A DNA stretch of 64,000 nt. Source: JACOND01 sp965202795 (lineage in GTDB: Bacteria; Bdellovibrionota; Bdellovibrionia; Bdellovibrionales; UBA1609). How positions within the stretch are numbered: position 1 is the stretch's first letter; every line of letters starts with the position of its first letter. Location: positions 1,798,001 to 1,862,000 of the forward strand of contig OZ241848.1 of assembly GCA_965202795.1 (NCBI GenBank). Reading direction: 5' to 3'. Below are positions 27,075 to 36,949 of the stretch, piece after piece. The notes under the pieces are model-generated. The model had not been told where the DNA came from, searched no databases, and saw nothing but the letters and a program-made list of their open reading frames with translations. The position numbers and the translations under genes are program-made.

Positions 27075-28138
27075 CAAAAACAGCGCCGCAAAGCAAGGCC
27101 CTGGAAAAATCCAGAGGCCAGGTCCTGATCTATCAGACAGAAGGCGGGCAGACCAGGGTTGAGGTCCGGCTTGAGGATGAGACCGTCTGGCTCACCCAAA
27201 AAGCCATGGCGGCGCTGTATCAAACCAGCATCCCCAACATCAATATCCATGTCCAAAATGTCTATGATGAGGGGGAATTGGAGCCGGAGGCAACTATTAA
27301 GGAATCCTTAATAGTTCAAAAAGAAGGCTCCCGCGAAGTCAGGCGCCCGCAAAAATTCTACAACCTGGACATGATCCTCTCCGTGGGATACCGCGTCAAA
27401 TCCCGCGTGGCCGTCCGCTTCCGGCAGTGGGCGACAGCGCGGCTGAAAGAGTATATCATTAAGGGCTTTCTCTTGGACGACGAGAGGCTGAAAAACCCCC
27501 ACCAGCCCTTTGATTATTTTGAAGAGCTGCTGCGGCGCATCCAGGACATCAGGACCTCCGAGCGGCGCTTTTACCAGAAAATCACCGATATTTACGCCAC
27601 CAGCGCCGACTATGACCCCACAGAAACAATAAGCCTGGCCTTTTTTAAAACCGTTCAAAACAAGCTGCATTGGGCCATCACCGGGCTGACAGCGGCTGAA
27701 ATCATCCATCAGCGGGCCAATAGCTCCAAAGCCAACATGGGCCTTGCAAGCTGGCGGGGCGAAAAAATCCGCAAAGCGGACGCGCGCATTGCCAAAAACT
27801 ACCTCAATGAAAGAGAGCTGAAAGCGCTTAACAATCTGGCTGAGCAGTATCTTTTGTTTGCCGAAGGCCAGGCCATGAGGCGAAAGCCTATGTATATGAA
27901 AGACTGGGTAAAAAAACTGGAAAGCTTTCTCCAAGTGAATGAAAGAAATGTCCTGGCCCATGCCGGGAAAATCGCCGCCCAAACCGCAAAAGAGCTGGCG
28001 GACAAAGAATACAGCAAATTTCAAGCCAAAAGAATAAAAGCCGGGGACAAAAAGAAAAGCGATTTTGACAAATTCACCAAACAAATAGGGGTCTATAAAA
28101 GCGCCCGCAAAAAACAAATCAAAAGGGGATCAAAATAA
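27071..28138 (+). CDS. rhuM: RhuM-family protein inside the type III system
   Basis: Matches the RhuM family: VRLEDETVWLTQKAMAALYQ, KFYNLDMILSVGYRVKSRVA, RFRQWATARLKEYIIKGFLL, DERLKNP, then the second domain with TADYD-like TSADYDPTETISLAFF and FFKTVQNKLHWAITG-type residues. The N-terminal part is a KilA-N/Bro-like putative DNA-binding domain. RhuM proteins often sit within restriction or other defence operons, but their role is unsettled; antitoxin-like or regulatory roles have been suggested. Length (355 residues) is normal. Confidence 0.87.
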   Translation: MTKTAPQSKALEKSRGQVLIYQTEGGQTRVEVRLEDETVWLTQKAMAALYQTSIPNINIHVQNVYDEGELEPEATIKESLIVQKEGSREVRRPQKFYNLDMILSVGYRVKSRVAVRFRQWATARLKEYIIKGFLLDDERLKNPHQPFDYFEELLRRIQDIRTSERRFYQKITDIYATSADYDPTETISLAFFKTVQNKLHWAITGLTAAEIIHQRANSSKANMGLASWRGEKIRKADARIAKNYLNERELKALNNLAEQYLLFAEGQAMRRKPMYMKDWVKKLESFLQVNERNVLAHAGKIAAQTAKELADKEYSKFQAKRIKAGDKKKSDFDKFTKQIGVYKSARKKQIKRGSK

Positions 28139-28229
28139 GCGCCCGGCTGACAGTCTGCCGGAGAGCCGGAGCGGAGCGCAAGAGGCAGCGGCGGGGGCAA
28201 AAATTCTTAAAAAAACAGAGAGGCCGCGG

Positions 28230-30884
28230 ATGAATAGAGAAAGATTTTTATATGAGGAGCTGGACGCGCTGTCCAAATACGGGGATTTGCCAAAAAAGAT
28301 TCCCGCTTTTGTGAAAGACAATCTAAGATTCAGGCTCCGGCCCTGTCAGGAAGAGGCCCTTGCCCGGTTTTTTTATTGTTTTGAAAGGGATTTCCCCGGC
28401 AAAACAAGCCCCCTTCACCTGGCCTTTAACATGGCGACCGGATCCGGCAAAACCATGGTTATGGCGGGGCTGATTCTCTATCTCTATAAAAAAGGCTATA
28501 GGAATTTTCTGTTTTTTGTCAATTCAAGCAGCATCATAGAGAAAACAAAAAGCAATTTTTTGGACCCCGGCTCTTCAAAATACCTGTTCAGCCCGAACAT
28601 CGCTTTTGGCGGAAAAGGCGGAAAAAGAGTCCCCATCTCCCCCCTTGAAAACTTTGAGGGCGCAAATGAAAACAGCATAAACATCTGTTTTACAACCATT
28701 CAGAAACTTCATTCCGATTTGACCGCGGTCAGGGAGAATGCCCTCAGCTTTCAGGACTTTAAAGACAAAAAAATCGCCCTGCTCTCGGATGAGGCTCATC
28801 ACATGAGCGCGAAAACAAAACAGCAAATGGAGCTTGCTTTTAAGGAAAATCCCACATGGGAAAACACCGTGGAGAGGATTTTCAGTCAAAACAGAGACAG
28901 CCTGCTGCTGGAGTTTACCGCCACCCTGGACTGCGCCCATCCAAACATTGCCGGCAAATACAGGGGCAAAATTTTATACAGATATGATCTTAAAAAATTC
29001 CGTTCCGAGGGCTGGTCAAAGGATGTTTATATTGTCCAGGCTGATTTTGAGCAGAAAGACCGCATTCTTCAGGCTCTGATTCTCAGCCAGTACAAGCAGG
29101 AGGCCGCCACAAAGCGCCGCATCCGGCTGAAGCCGGTCGTTTTGCTTAAAGCCCAAAAAACCATTCAGCAAAACAGGGACAATAAAAAGGCTTTTCACAA
29201 AATGATTGAGAGCTTGAGCCAGGCGGATATTGAGAGAATAAAAGCCAGGTCCAGCCTTCCTGTTGTCCAAAAAGCTTTTGCTTTTTTTAAAAGCCGGGGG
29301 ATTTCTGATTCCGGGCTGGCCGCAAGGCTGAAAGAGGAGTTTCAGCCCAGCCGCTGCCTTTCCGCAAACAATGAATCGGAAATAGAAAAAAATCAAATCC
29401 TTCTAAACACCCTGGAGGACAAAGACAATCTTATAAGGGCTGTTTTCTCTGTGCAAAAGCTGAGCGAGGGCTGGGATGTCCTAAACCTGTTTGACATTGT
29501 CCGCTGCTATGAGACAAAAAGCTCCGGCGGGGGAACAACAGCCATGCGGGAGGCTCAGCTGATTGGGCGCGGCGCCCGCTATTTTCCTTTTGCCCTGCCC
29601 CCCTCAGCGGAAAGCGCTTCCCCGGATGGCTTTGCTTTAGAGGAAACCTCTCCTTTTAAAAGGAAGTTTGACCATGACTTAAATCATGAGCTGCGCGTCC
29701 TGGAGGAGCTTCATTATCACAGCATCAATGACAGCCAGTACATATCAGAAATAACAGAAGCCCTGACAGAGGCCGGCATAATGGAGGAAAAGCGGATCGC
29801 AAAGCGGCTTGAGCTGAAAGGCCGGTTCAAACAGACAGACTTTTACAAGAGAGGGCTGATTTACATAAACAAAAGAGTCAGGAGGCGATACAATAATGTC
29901 CGGTCTATTTTGGGCTTATCCGGCTCCGCAAATTATCAGCGCAGAGCTGCCACGGGAAGAGGCGCTGTCTCCAGGGCTTTTTCAGAGACAGGAGAGGAAA
30001 GCGGCGCGGTTAAGGGAGTCCCTGAAGGCCGCAGGCGCCAGGTTAAGCTGAGCGAAATCCCCTTTCATATTGTCCAAAACGCTGTTTCAGGGGATGAGTT
30101 TTTTTCTTTTCGCTCTTTGAAAAAACACTTTCCCCATATTCAGTCCGTCAGGGAGTTTATTGAGGGGGAGAGCTGTCTCGGAGGCCTGGCCATCACATTC
30201 CAGGGGGGCCGGCCCTCAAACAGGGATTTTCTGGAGGGGGTCTCCGGCCTGCTGGAGAAAATTAAAACCGAAATGCGGGAAAACAGCGCGGAATACAAAG
30301 GGACGGAAAACTTTGAGCCAAACCTTGTCCGCCGCATTTTCACTGACAAAGAGATCAAAACATCCGCCAGCAGGGCAAGCAGCGGCGAAGATTTTGTGTC
30401 TGAAAAAGACTGGCATGTTTTTAAAGCCTTTTACGGGACTTCCGAAGAGCGGGCTTTCGTCCAAATGCTGGACAGCCAAATGGACAGGCTTCGGGAAAAA
30501 TATGACGGGATATACCTTGTCCGAAACGAAAAGCATTTTAAAATATACAATTTTAAGGACGGGCGCGGGTTTGAGCCGGATTTTGTTCTTTTTCTCAGGG
30601 AGAAAGGGGGCCAGCCGCTGGCCGCCTATCAAATGTTTATTGAGCCAAAGGGGAGGCATCTAACGAAGCATGACAAATGGAAAGAGGATTTTTTAATGCA
30701 GATAAGAGAAAAATTTAAAGGCCGGACACTGGATTTCACAGCGCCGGCCGGGACTCAAAAATACAGGCTGACAGGAGTCCGCTTTTACAATAATGAGGAT
30801 GAAAATCAGTTCAGGGAAAGCTTTTTCTCCGCCCTTGGCCAAAGCGGGGGGCCGTCCCGGCAAAAAGGCCCGCCAAAAAAATAA
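28230..30884 (+). CDS. res: Type III restriction endonuclease subunit (Res)
   Basis: A superfamily 2 helicase-nuclease. Walker A is NMATGSGKTMVMAGLIL (residue 65 onwards), the DEAH-type box is LLSDEAHHMSAK, motif III is LLEFTATLD, and motif VI is MREAQLIGRGARYFPF. The C-terminal nuclease has the PD-ExK pattern FEPDFVLFL ... YQMFIEPKGRHL. With Mod it cuts DNA after collision of translocating complexes at unmodified asymmetric sites. The 884-residue length is complete and no frameshift is seen, so the system should be active. Confidence 0.92.
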   Translation: MNRERFLYEELDALSKYGDLPKKIPAFVKDNLRFRLRPCQEEALARFFYCFERDFPGKTSPLHLAFNMATGSGKTMVMAGLILYLYKKGYRNFLFFVNSSSIIEKTKSNFLDPGSSKYLFSPNIAFGGKGGKRVPISPLENFEGANENSINICFTTIQKLHSDLTAVRENALSFQDFKDKKIALLSDEAHHMSAKTKQQMELAFKENPTWENTVERIFSQNRDSLLLEFTATLDCAHPNIAGKYRGKILYRYDLKKFRSEGWSKDVYIVQADFEQKDRILQALILSQYKQEAATKRRIRLKPVVLLKAQKTIQQNRDNKKAFHKMIESLSQADIERIKARSSLPVVQKAFAFFKSRGISDSGLAARLKEEFQPSRCLSANNESEIEKNQILLNTLEDKDNLIRAVFSVQKLSEGWDVLNLFDIVRCYETKSSGGGTTAMREAQLIGRGARYFPFALPPSAESASPDGFALEETSPFKRKFDHDLNHELRVLEELHYHSINDSQYISEITEALTEAGIMEEKRIAKRLELKGRFKQTDFYKRGLIYINKRVRRRYNNVRSILGLSGSANYQRRAATGRGAVSRAFSETGEESGAVKGVPEGRRRQVKLSEIPFHIVQNAVSGDEFFSFRSLKKHFPHIQSVREFIEGESCLGGLAITFQGGRPSNRDFLEGVSGLLEKIKTEMRENSAEYKGTENFEPNLVRRIFTDKEIKTSASRASSGEDFVSEKDWHVFKAFYGTSEERAFVQMLDSQMDRLREKYDGIYLVRNEKHFKIYNFKDGRGFEPDFVLFLREKGGQPLAAYQMFIEPKGRHLTKHDKWKEDFLMQIREKFKGRTLDFTAPAGTQKYRLTGVRFYNNEDENQFRESFFSALGQSGGPSRQKGPPKK

Positions 30885-30900
30885 CCCGCAGATTCAAAAA

Positions 30901-31518
30901 ATGCCTTTGCTGACACAAAAATTTTTTGAGGGCGGGACTGTCAAAATTGCGGAAAGCCTTCTGGGATGCTTTCTGGCCCGCAAAACAAAAGAGGGCAAAA
31001 CCCTTCGCGGCCGGATTGTGGAGACAGAGGCTTACCTTGGCATAAAGGACCCATGCTGTCACAGCTTCCGCGGGCGGCGGACAGAGCGGACAAAAACCAT
31101 GTATCTTCCCGGCGGCCATGCTTACATTTACTTTACTTACGGGATGCATCACTGCTTTAACGCGGTCACGGCGCGGGCCGGCGCCCCGGAGGCGGTTTTA
31201 ATAAGAGCGCTGGAGCCTTTAAGCGGCCTTGAGGAAATGGCCAAAAACAGAGGGCTTTCCAGCCGCCGGCTTCTGGCCTCAGGCCCCGGCAGGCTTTGCC
31301 AGGCCATGGATCTGACAAGGGATTTGAACGGGGCAAGGCTCTGGGAGCGGGGGCCGGTTTTTATTGAGCGGGGCGAAAAGCCGGCCTCAGAGCCGGCCAT
31401 GGAGACAGCCATCGCCCGCCGCATCGGGCTTCCGCCGGGAAATGACGCCTTCTACTGGCCGCTCAGGTTTTATATAAAAAACAGCCCTTATGTGTCTGTC
31501 CGAAAAGATCTGCCGTAA
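30901..31518 (+). CDS. 3-methyladenine DNA glycosylase (Mpg/AAG family)
   Basis: Matches the alkyladenine glycosylase family: LLGCFLARKT, RGRIVETEAYLGIKDPCCHS (catalytic Glu in ETEAY), RTERTKTMYLPGGHAYIYFT, YGMHHCFNAVT, AVLIRALEPL and SGPGRLCQAM. It removes alkylated purines. The start ATG at 30901 lies 16 bases after the Res stop, so it might be cotranscribed with the restriction system, although it is a typical housekeeping repair gene. Confidence 0.92.
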   Translation: MPLLTQKFFEGGTVKIAESLLGCFLARKTKEGKTLRGRIVETEAYLGIKDPCCHSFRGRRTERTKTMYLPGGHAYIYFTYGMHHCFNAVTARAGAPEAVLIRALEPLSGLEEMAKNRGLSSRRLLASGPGRLCQAMDLTRDLNGARLWERGPVFIERGEKPASEPAMETAIARRIGLPPGNDAFYWPLRFYIKNSPYVSVRKDLP

Positions 31519-31663
31519 AGGCGGTTTTTTTTAACTGGAATTTTAGGCGGGGCCGGCATAAAGTGATAATTGAGCCTGCTGCCGCGGCTTTCCGAGGCTG
31601 GAGCGGGCGCGCGGCCCGGCAGGGGGCGGCAGGCCCGGCAGGCCATAACAAGGGATTCAAGGC

Positions 31664-33067
31664 ATGAAAACTGTCTTAAAAGCTTTTGCAAAGCCTTTGG
31701 CGCCGGCATGGCTGCTTTTGCCCGCGCTGTTTGCCGCCGCGGCGCTGCCGGCTGAGGGCAGGGTTTATATCAATATAGGGGCCGCAAAGGTCAAAAAAAG
31801 CCTGATAGCTGTCTCCCCCTTTGTTTTGGAAAAGCCTTTTTCCTCTCCAGAGCATGCCGCAGCCGGAAAAATCATGCATGAGCGGCTCGAAAAAAACCTC
31901 AAAATCTCCGGTTATTTTCATATTTTGCCCCCTAAAGCCTTTATTGAGGACCCCGCCTCAAAGGCGCCTTACCCCTACCCCGAAAGCCGCCAGGGCTTCC
32001 GCTATCAAAACTGGCGGCTGGCCGGCGCGGATTTTCTGCTTATGGCGCGGTATTCCGTTATTGACGGAAACATAGATCTTTTTGCCGCTTTTTATCATAT
32101 CCGGTCAAAAAAAACCGGCTTTCGCAAAAAATACAGCTTTCCGCTCTCTCAGGCTGAGCCGGCCGCTGACCGCCTGGCCAACGACATCGTCAGGCATCTC
32201 AGCGGAAAAATAAGCGTTTTTGAGACAAAAATCGCCGCCATCCGAACCACCTCAGGCTCAAAAAAAGAGCTGTTTGTCATGGACTGGAGCGGGCGCCGCG
32301 CCCGCCGGCTCACCTATCACCGATCCATCGCGCTCTCCCCATCATGGTCTCCGAAAGGCGATAAAATCGCCTATACGGCGTTTGTTTACAATACAAGGCT
32401 GAAAGGGCGGACAGCCGCCCTGTTTTTGTATGATCTGAAGACAGATAAAATCCGGATTCTCTCGCGCCGGCGGGGCGCCAACATTGGCGCGGATTTTTTG
32501 CCCGGCGGGCGGGAGCTTCTGGTGACTTTGGGCATTGGCCGCGGCAATATGGACATCTTTCGCCTGAATTTAAAAACCTCCGCCGCCATTCCGCTCACAA
32601 ACGGCCCGCGGGGGGTTATTCATGTGGAGCCGGCCGCCCACCCCCGGACCAGCCGCATAGCGTTTTCCTCTGATCAAAGCGGAGGGACAATGATCTACAC
32701 CATGGATCAAAAGGGAAAAACCCTCCGGCGGCTCACCTACGCCGGCAGCCACAACTCAAGCCCTGACTGGGATCCCGAAAAAGAGAGGCTTGTTTTTTCG
32801 GGCCGCTCCGGCGGGCGCTTTGACCTGTTTCTGATCAATGCCAATGGATCGGGCTTGAGGCGGCTGACCAGCCTGCGGAAAGCCAATGGCAGATGGGCAA
32901 ACTGCGAGTCCCCAAGCTTTTCCCCCGACGGGCGCTTTGTGGCTTTCAGCAGCGATCTTTCAGGCTCTTACCAGCTTTACATAATGAATCTGGATGATCT
33001 GGCGATTGAGAGAATCACCTTTGACCGCCATGACTACAAATCCCCAAAATGGTCGCCGCATCTGTAA
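31664..33067 (+). CDS. tolB: Tol-Pal system beta-propeller protein TolB
   Basis: Signal peptide (MKTVLKAFAKPLAPAWLLLP ... AEGRVYINIGA), an N-terminal domain (KIMHERLEKNLKISGYFHIL, WRLAGADFLLMARYSV), then a six-bladed propeller with repeats such as SIALSPSWSPKGDKIAYTAF, SSPDWDPEKERLVFSG and ESPSFSPDGRFVAFSSD. TolB links Pal and the outer membrane to TolA. The usual neighbours tolQ, tolR, tolA and pal are absent, so this is a stand-alone copy or the cluster is split. Confidence 0.92.
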   Translation: MKTVLKAFAKPLAPAWLLLPALFAAAALPAEGRVYINIGAAKVKKSLIAVSPFVLEKPFSSPEHAAAGKIMHERLEKNLKISGYFHILPPKAFIEDPASKAPYPYPESRQGFRYQNWRLAGADFLLMARYSVIDGNIDLFAAFYHIRSKKTGFRKKYSFPLSQAEPAADRLANDIVRHLSGKISVFETKIAAIRTTSGSKKELFVMDWSGRRARRLTYHRSIALSPSWSPKGDKIAYTAFVYNTRLKGRTAALFLYDLKTDKIRILSRRRGANIGADFLPGGRELLVTLGIGRGNMDIFRLNLKTSAAIPLTNGPRGVIHVEPAAHPRTSRIAFSSDQSGGTMIYTMDQKGKTLRRLTYAGSHNSSPDWDPEKERLVFSGRSGGRFDLFLINANGSGLRRLTSLRKANGRWANCESPSFSPDGRFVAFSSDLSGSYQLYIMNLDDLAIERITFDRHDYKSPKWSPHL

Positions 33068-33188
33068 ATATTTCAGCAGAGGCGCCCGCCGCGCGCGGCA
33101 GAGCAAAGCCTGAGGGCCTGCGCCGGCTGCATTTGAGTTTTCAGGGATTTTTATAAGAGGCAAAACAGGCCCCCCCTCCGAAAGACAA

Positions 33189-34241
33189 ATGAACCATCCG
33201 CTGGACTTTATAAAGCAAAACCCTTTTTTTTTGGCGCCCATGGCGGGGGTCACCGACAAGCCCTTCCGGTCTTTTATGAGGGAGATGGGCTGCGGCCTCA
33301 TCACAACAGAGTTTGTCTCCGCCAGAGCGCTCAAGGAGGGGAGCCTCAAAACAAAAATCCTTATGGAGCATGACAAAAGCCAGAAGCCTGTCGGGATTCA
33401 AATTTTTGGCGGAGATCCGGAAGCGCTTTCCGAGGGCGCCAAAAGGGCTGAGGCCGCCGGCGCGGACTTTGTGGATTTAAACCTGGGCTGCCCTGTGAGA
33501 AAAATCGTTAAAAAAGGCGCCGGCGCCGCGCTTTTGAAAGACCTCCCCGCTTTGAAAAAAATTTTAAGCGCCATGAGGAGGGCGGTTTCCATCCCTTTGT
33601 CCCTCAAGGTCAGAACTGGCTGGGACTCCCAGAGCCTGAACGCCGATCAGGCCGCCGATCTGGCTCACAGCGAGGGGTTTTCATGGCTAACCATTCATGG
33701 AAGGACAAGGGAGCAGGGTTACTCCGGCAAAGCCGACTGGAGCTATATCAAAAAAGTCAAGGCCGGGGCCAGGCTCCCCGTTATTGGAAACGGAGATCTG
33801 GATTCCAGCCAAAAAGCTGTTGAGGCTTTAAAATTCAGCGGCTGCGATGGGGTGATGATTGGCCGGGGCTGCCTCGGAAATCCCTGGATTTTTTTGGAAT
33901 CCCTTGCTCTGCTCAGAAGCAAAAATCCAGAGGCGGAGAGGGGCATTCAGCCGGAGCCTGGCAAAGAGAAAAGCCTTTTGGCCGCGCTCAAAAAATTTCA
34001 GCGCCATCTGGAGGGCTTTTATGATGAGCGGATGTTTTTGCTGCAGATGAAGAAGTTCGCCTCATGGCTTTCCGCCGGCCAGCCAAACTCCGCGCTGTTT
34101 CGGCAAAGGGTTTTTCAGGAAAAATCCCGGGACTCTGCGCTCAAAGCGATTGAGGATTTTTTTGGGCCTCTTTCTGAAGGGGCCGGCTCAAAAAAACAGC
34201 CGGAGCCTTACGAGCCGTTTTTGATGCGCGGGCACGGCTGA
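33189..34241 (+). CDS. dusB: tRNA-dihydrouridine synthase (Dus family, DusB-like)
   Basis: FMN enzyme reducing uridine in the tRNA D-loop. Motifs: LAPMAGVTDKPFRSFMREMG, DFVDLNLGCPVRKIVKKGAG (catalytic Cys), WLTIHGRTREQGYSGKADW, PVIGNGDL and DGVMIGRGCLGNPWIF. The DusB assignment rests on overall length and on GCPVRKIVKKGAGAALL; DusA or DusC are less likely. The last codons lie inside the 69-bp repeat that flanks the restriction-modification insertion. Confidence 0.9.
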   Translation: MNHPLDFIKQNPFFLAPMAGVTDKPFRSFMREMGCGLITTEFVSARALKEGSLKTKILMEHDKSQKPVGIQIFGGDPEALSEGAKRAEAAGADFVDLNLGCPVRKIVKKGAGAALLKDLPALKKILSAMRRAVSIPLSLKVRTGWDSQSLNADQAADLAHSEGFSWLTIHGRTREQGYSGKADWSYIKKVKAGARLPVIGNGDLDSSQKAVEALKFSGCDGVMIGRGCLGNPWIFLESLALLRSKNPEAERGIQPEPGKEKSLLAALKKFQRHLEGFYDERMFLLQMKKFASWLSAGQPNSALFRQRVFQEKSRDSALKAIEDFFGPLSEGAGSKKQPEPYEPFLMRGHG

Positions 34242-34297
34242 TCCGCGCCGGCTTATTCAGGGGCGGCGGGCAGGCTCTTTAAAGAGCGGCCATCAAT
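34229..34297. repeat. Left copy of the 69-bp direct repeat flanking the MunI-like module
   Basis: Starts CGGGCACGGCTGATCCGCGC at the end of dusB and continues into what was the 3' end of the GDYXXLXY gene. It matches 36950-37018 at 68 of 69 positions (the difference is at 34292). Confidence 0.95.
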
Positions 34298-35094
34298 GTT
34301 TTGTCTAAAAACAGGAAAAGAGGGCTTTAAATTTCAGAGCAGGGCCTGCGGCTGTCCTTTATATAAGGACATTTGCGCGGCCTCAGAGCCAGATATTTAA
34401 AAAGATCCCGGCGCTGAACCTGCTTTTGCCCAAGAAAGCCAGCCAGTCCCGGCGCCGAATCTCCGCTTTTCCCGCCATAATTTCCGCCAAGCCGGCCCAG
34501 CAGGCCACTCAGGGAAATATTTTTTTGGATACTCTCAGCAAAAGAGCCTTGCTGATCGCAGCTGAAGCCTCTGGTTAAACCAAAGCAGTTTTAGATGCGC
34601 CGCATCATAAGCTTGACAAAAGCCCTGCCCGCCTCCATGTTAAAAGGAGTTTCTCTGGAATAGCCTGGGAGCAAGCCTCTCTGACAGGCTGGAGGCTTTT
34701 CATAAATGGAGGCTGATTATGAAAAACCTGGTTTTTTCGATTTTGCTGATTTTTGAATTGTCCGCGCGGGGCGGCTGCCGCGGCAGGCTAGGCAATCCAA
34801 GAGGATCAAAGCCTGTCAAAAAGCATATTTTATCTGGCGGCCAGAAAAACTCCCCCCAAAAGCGCTCCGAAAAAGCCCGCGGCAAAAAAAAACCGCTTTC
34901 AGCAGCGGCTCCCGCGCCTGCTGTTTTTGCTCTGCGTCATAAGCGCTGCCTCAAACCTCTGTTTTTAGGGGGAGAGCCTGTTTTTGGCCTAAAGGCCAGG
35001 TTTTTGCTGTTTTTTTTGTTTTTTGTTAAATTAAAGGCGCAGCTAAAGCATGCCAGCAATGTGTCTGGCAAAATCAAAAAAAAGGGAGGGGCCT
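34298..35094 (+). other. Inserted segment upstream of the methyltransferase, with a decayed secretory ORF
   Basis: No intact gene. A hairpin followed by T-residues (34673-34700) precedes a frame at 34719 with a good ribosome site (GGAGG) that begins like a signal peptide (MKNLVFSILLIFELSA) and then turns into basic low-complexity sequence. That frame overlaps the methyltransferase start and is probably not functional. The leader recalls those of the 5530 and 6182 genes. Confidence 0.45.
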
Positions 35095-35883
35095 GTGAAA
35101 AAAACCGGCTATTCAGTTTATATTAAAGACGCTGAGCGGCGGATTGCGCGCAATAATCTGCCAGGTGTTTATCCTGCGCTGCCAAACAAAAAGTTTGATA
35201 TAATCTACGCTGATCCGCCCTGGCATTACAATGGAAAAATGCAATATGACAGAAGCAGCAAAAGCAAAGACAAAATTGATTTTTCAAAAAGAATATTCAT
35301 CAGCGCGGCGGATTTTAAGTATCCAACGCTAAAGACAAGCGAGTTGATGAAAATTCCAGTCAAAAAAGCCGCGAAAGACAATTGCCTTCTGTTCATGTGG
35401 GCCACAAGCCCTCATTTGGCTCAAGCTGTGGAATTAGGCAAGTCCTGGGGCTTCGAATATAAAACAGTTGCTTTTGTTTGGGATAAAATGAATCATAACC
35501 CGGGACAATACACGCTGTCAAATTGTGAATTGTGCCTGTTGTTCAAGAGGGGAACAATTCCAAAGCCAAGGGGCGCGAGAAATATCCGGCAGCTGATTCG
35601 ATCTCCAAGGAGAAAACACAGCGCAAAGCCGGAGGAGGCTAGGCAGGGAATAGAAAAAATGTTTCCATTCCAAAAACGGATTGAGCTGTTTGCAAGAAAA
35701 AAGGCCAAAGGATGGGCGGCTTGGGGGCTGGATATGCTCCCATCCCTCCCTGTCTCCTTTTTTCCGGATCAATCGGAAAAAGAAGAGCGGCAGCTTGCCT
35801 TTACAATTAAGCCAGATCAAAAGCGGCAGCCCCTTGAGAAATATACAAAGAGAAACACACATCGCCTGAAAAGCCGGCTTTAA
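35095..35883 (+). CDS. MT-A70 family adenine methyltransferase, MunI-like modification enzyme
   Basis: Catalytic DPPW in FDIIYADPPWHYNGKM, then LLFMWATSPHLAQAVELGKS, YKTVAFVWDKMN and ELCLLFKRGTIPKPRG are typical of the MT-A70 family, to which M.MunI (site CAATTG) belongs. The enzyme would protect host DNA against the convergent endonuclease. I chose GTG 35095 because GGGAGGG lies 4 bases upstream; an ATG at 35050 lacks a ribosome site. The stop overlaps that of the endonuclease gene by 4 bases. Confidence 0.87.
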   Translation: MKKTGYSVYIKDAERRIARNNLPGVYPALPNKKFDIIYADPPWHYNGKMQYDRSSKSKDKIDFSKRIFISAADFKYPTLKTSELMKIPVKKAAKDNCLLFMWATSPHLAQAVELGKSWGFEYKTVAFVWDKMNHNPGQYTLSNCELCLLFKRGTIPKPRGARNIRQLIRSPRRKHSAKPEEARQGIEKMFPFQKRIELFARKKAKGWAAWGLDMLPSLPVSFFPDQSEKEERQLAFTIKPDQKRQPLEKYTKRNTHRLKSRL

Positions 35884-36563
35884 CTCAACAGGCGCTTTAA
35901 CTTTTTGTTAAAGTGATCAGCCAGGGCTTTATCGTCTTTTAAACTGCTCCACATAAAAAAATGCGCGGAGCGCTCAGCATACCAGCAGGTTATTTCTCTC
36001 ACACGTTTTGGATCACAGGCAATATCTCCCTGAAAAACAATCCAAAAGGGCAGAACATCATTGCCAAGGTTCCCATGCTGTCTAAGTATTTTTAAAAGCC
36101 CAGGGGCAAAAAATTTGCAGGATCTCTCATGCGCATTGCCTCTGCCGGCGCTGGGAGGCTTTCCCTCCACCCATCCGTCCTGCCTTTTAATTTCTGCATA
36201 AAGTGTTTTTTTTGTTTTTATATTGTCTATGGCAAAATCAGGAAAAACCCCATGCGTCCAGCTTTTGTCTGGATTGTAAATATCCGCTAAAACCTTTTTG
36301 TTTAATTTTATGCCAGAATAGATGTCTTTTAATTCTTTTGGTCTTTGGCGTATTCTTAAATTTGAGCCTTTAAATTCTTTTAAAAACACATTATAAAAGC
36401 TTTTTTCGGCTGTTTTTGCTTTTGAGCCGCTGGCATCCTGCCAAGCCTCTCTTTTTTTTAACTCTTTTTTTCCCATAATTTTTTTTGCGCTGCTCTTTCG
36501 CTTCCGGCGGGCGCAGGCGCTGCTGTCAAAACCGCCAGAGCCAATAAACTTTTCATATATCAT
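35880..36563 (-). CDS. Type II restriction endonuclease, MunI/EcoRI-like
   Basis: The PD-ExK core is visible: Asp in GVFPDFAIDN and E-x-K in LYAEIKRQDGWVEG. Downstream GRGNAHERSCKFF corresponds to the GNAxERxxK segment of EcoRI-type enzymes, where recognition residues lie. Length (227 residues) is close to MunI. The predicted site is CAATTG, from family resemblance and the paired MT-A70 enzyme; it is not proven. AGAGGGAA precedes the ATG. Composition is AT-richer than the chromosome. Confidence 0.82.
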   Translation of the reverse strand: MIYEKFIGSGGFDSSACARRKRKSSAKKIMGKKELKKREAWQDASGSKAKTAEKSFYNVFLKEFKGSNLRIRQRPKELKDIYSGIKLNKKVLADIYNPDKSWTHGVFPDFAIDNIKTKKTLYAEIKRQDGWVEGKPPSAGRGNAHERSCKFFAPGLLKILRQHGNLGNDVLPFWIVFQGDIACDPKRVREITCWYAERSAHFFMWSSLKDDKALADHFNKKLKRLLS

Positions 36564-36949
36564 TTCCCTCTTTTGCCGCTTGCGCCGCCGCCCGCCGGGC
36601 AGCTGCTGAAAGCATTCGCGCCAAGGCTCAGAAGCTCTGTTTATTTAGAAAAGCGCGGCTTTTTAGAAAAATCCAGCAAAAAACAAGATCGCGCCCGCAA
36701 AAGCCATAAGAATCTGGGCTTTCGCCCTGGACAGCCCTGAAAAGCGGGCGCTTGCAATGCGGCGCTTTTCCCGCCTTCCGCATTTTGAAAATAAAAATAA
36801 GTGACATCAATATTTTAGCGATCCATGGGGCCGCTGCAGTCCAGCCCCTGGCCTAAGGCTGGAGATTATGGATATTTAACAGTTTGAGGGAAAACCGCAT
36901 TAAAGGCCCCCTCTCTGTCATAAATAATTTTGAGGCATTTATAAGTTTT
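36564..36949. other. Right end of the inserted segment, no gene seen
   Basis: Upstream region of the endonuclease gene and about 300 bases of unassigned sequence up to the right copy of the direct repeat. Confidence 0.5.
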
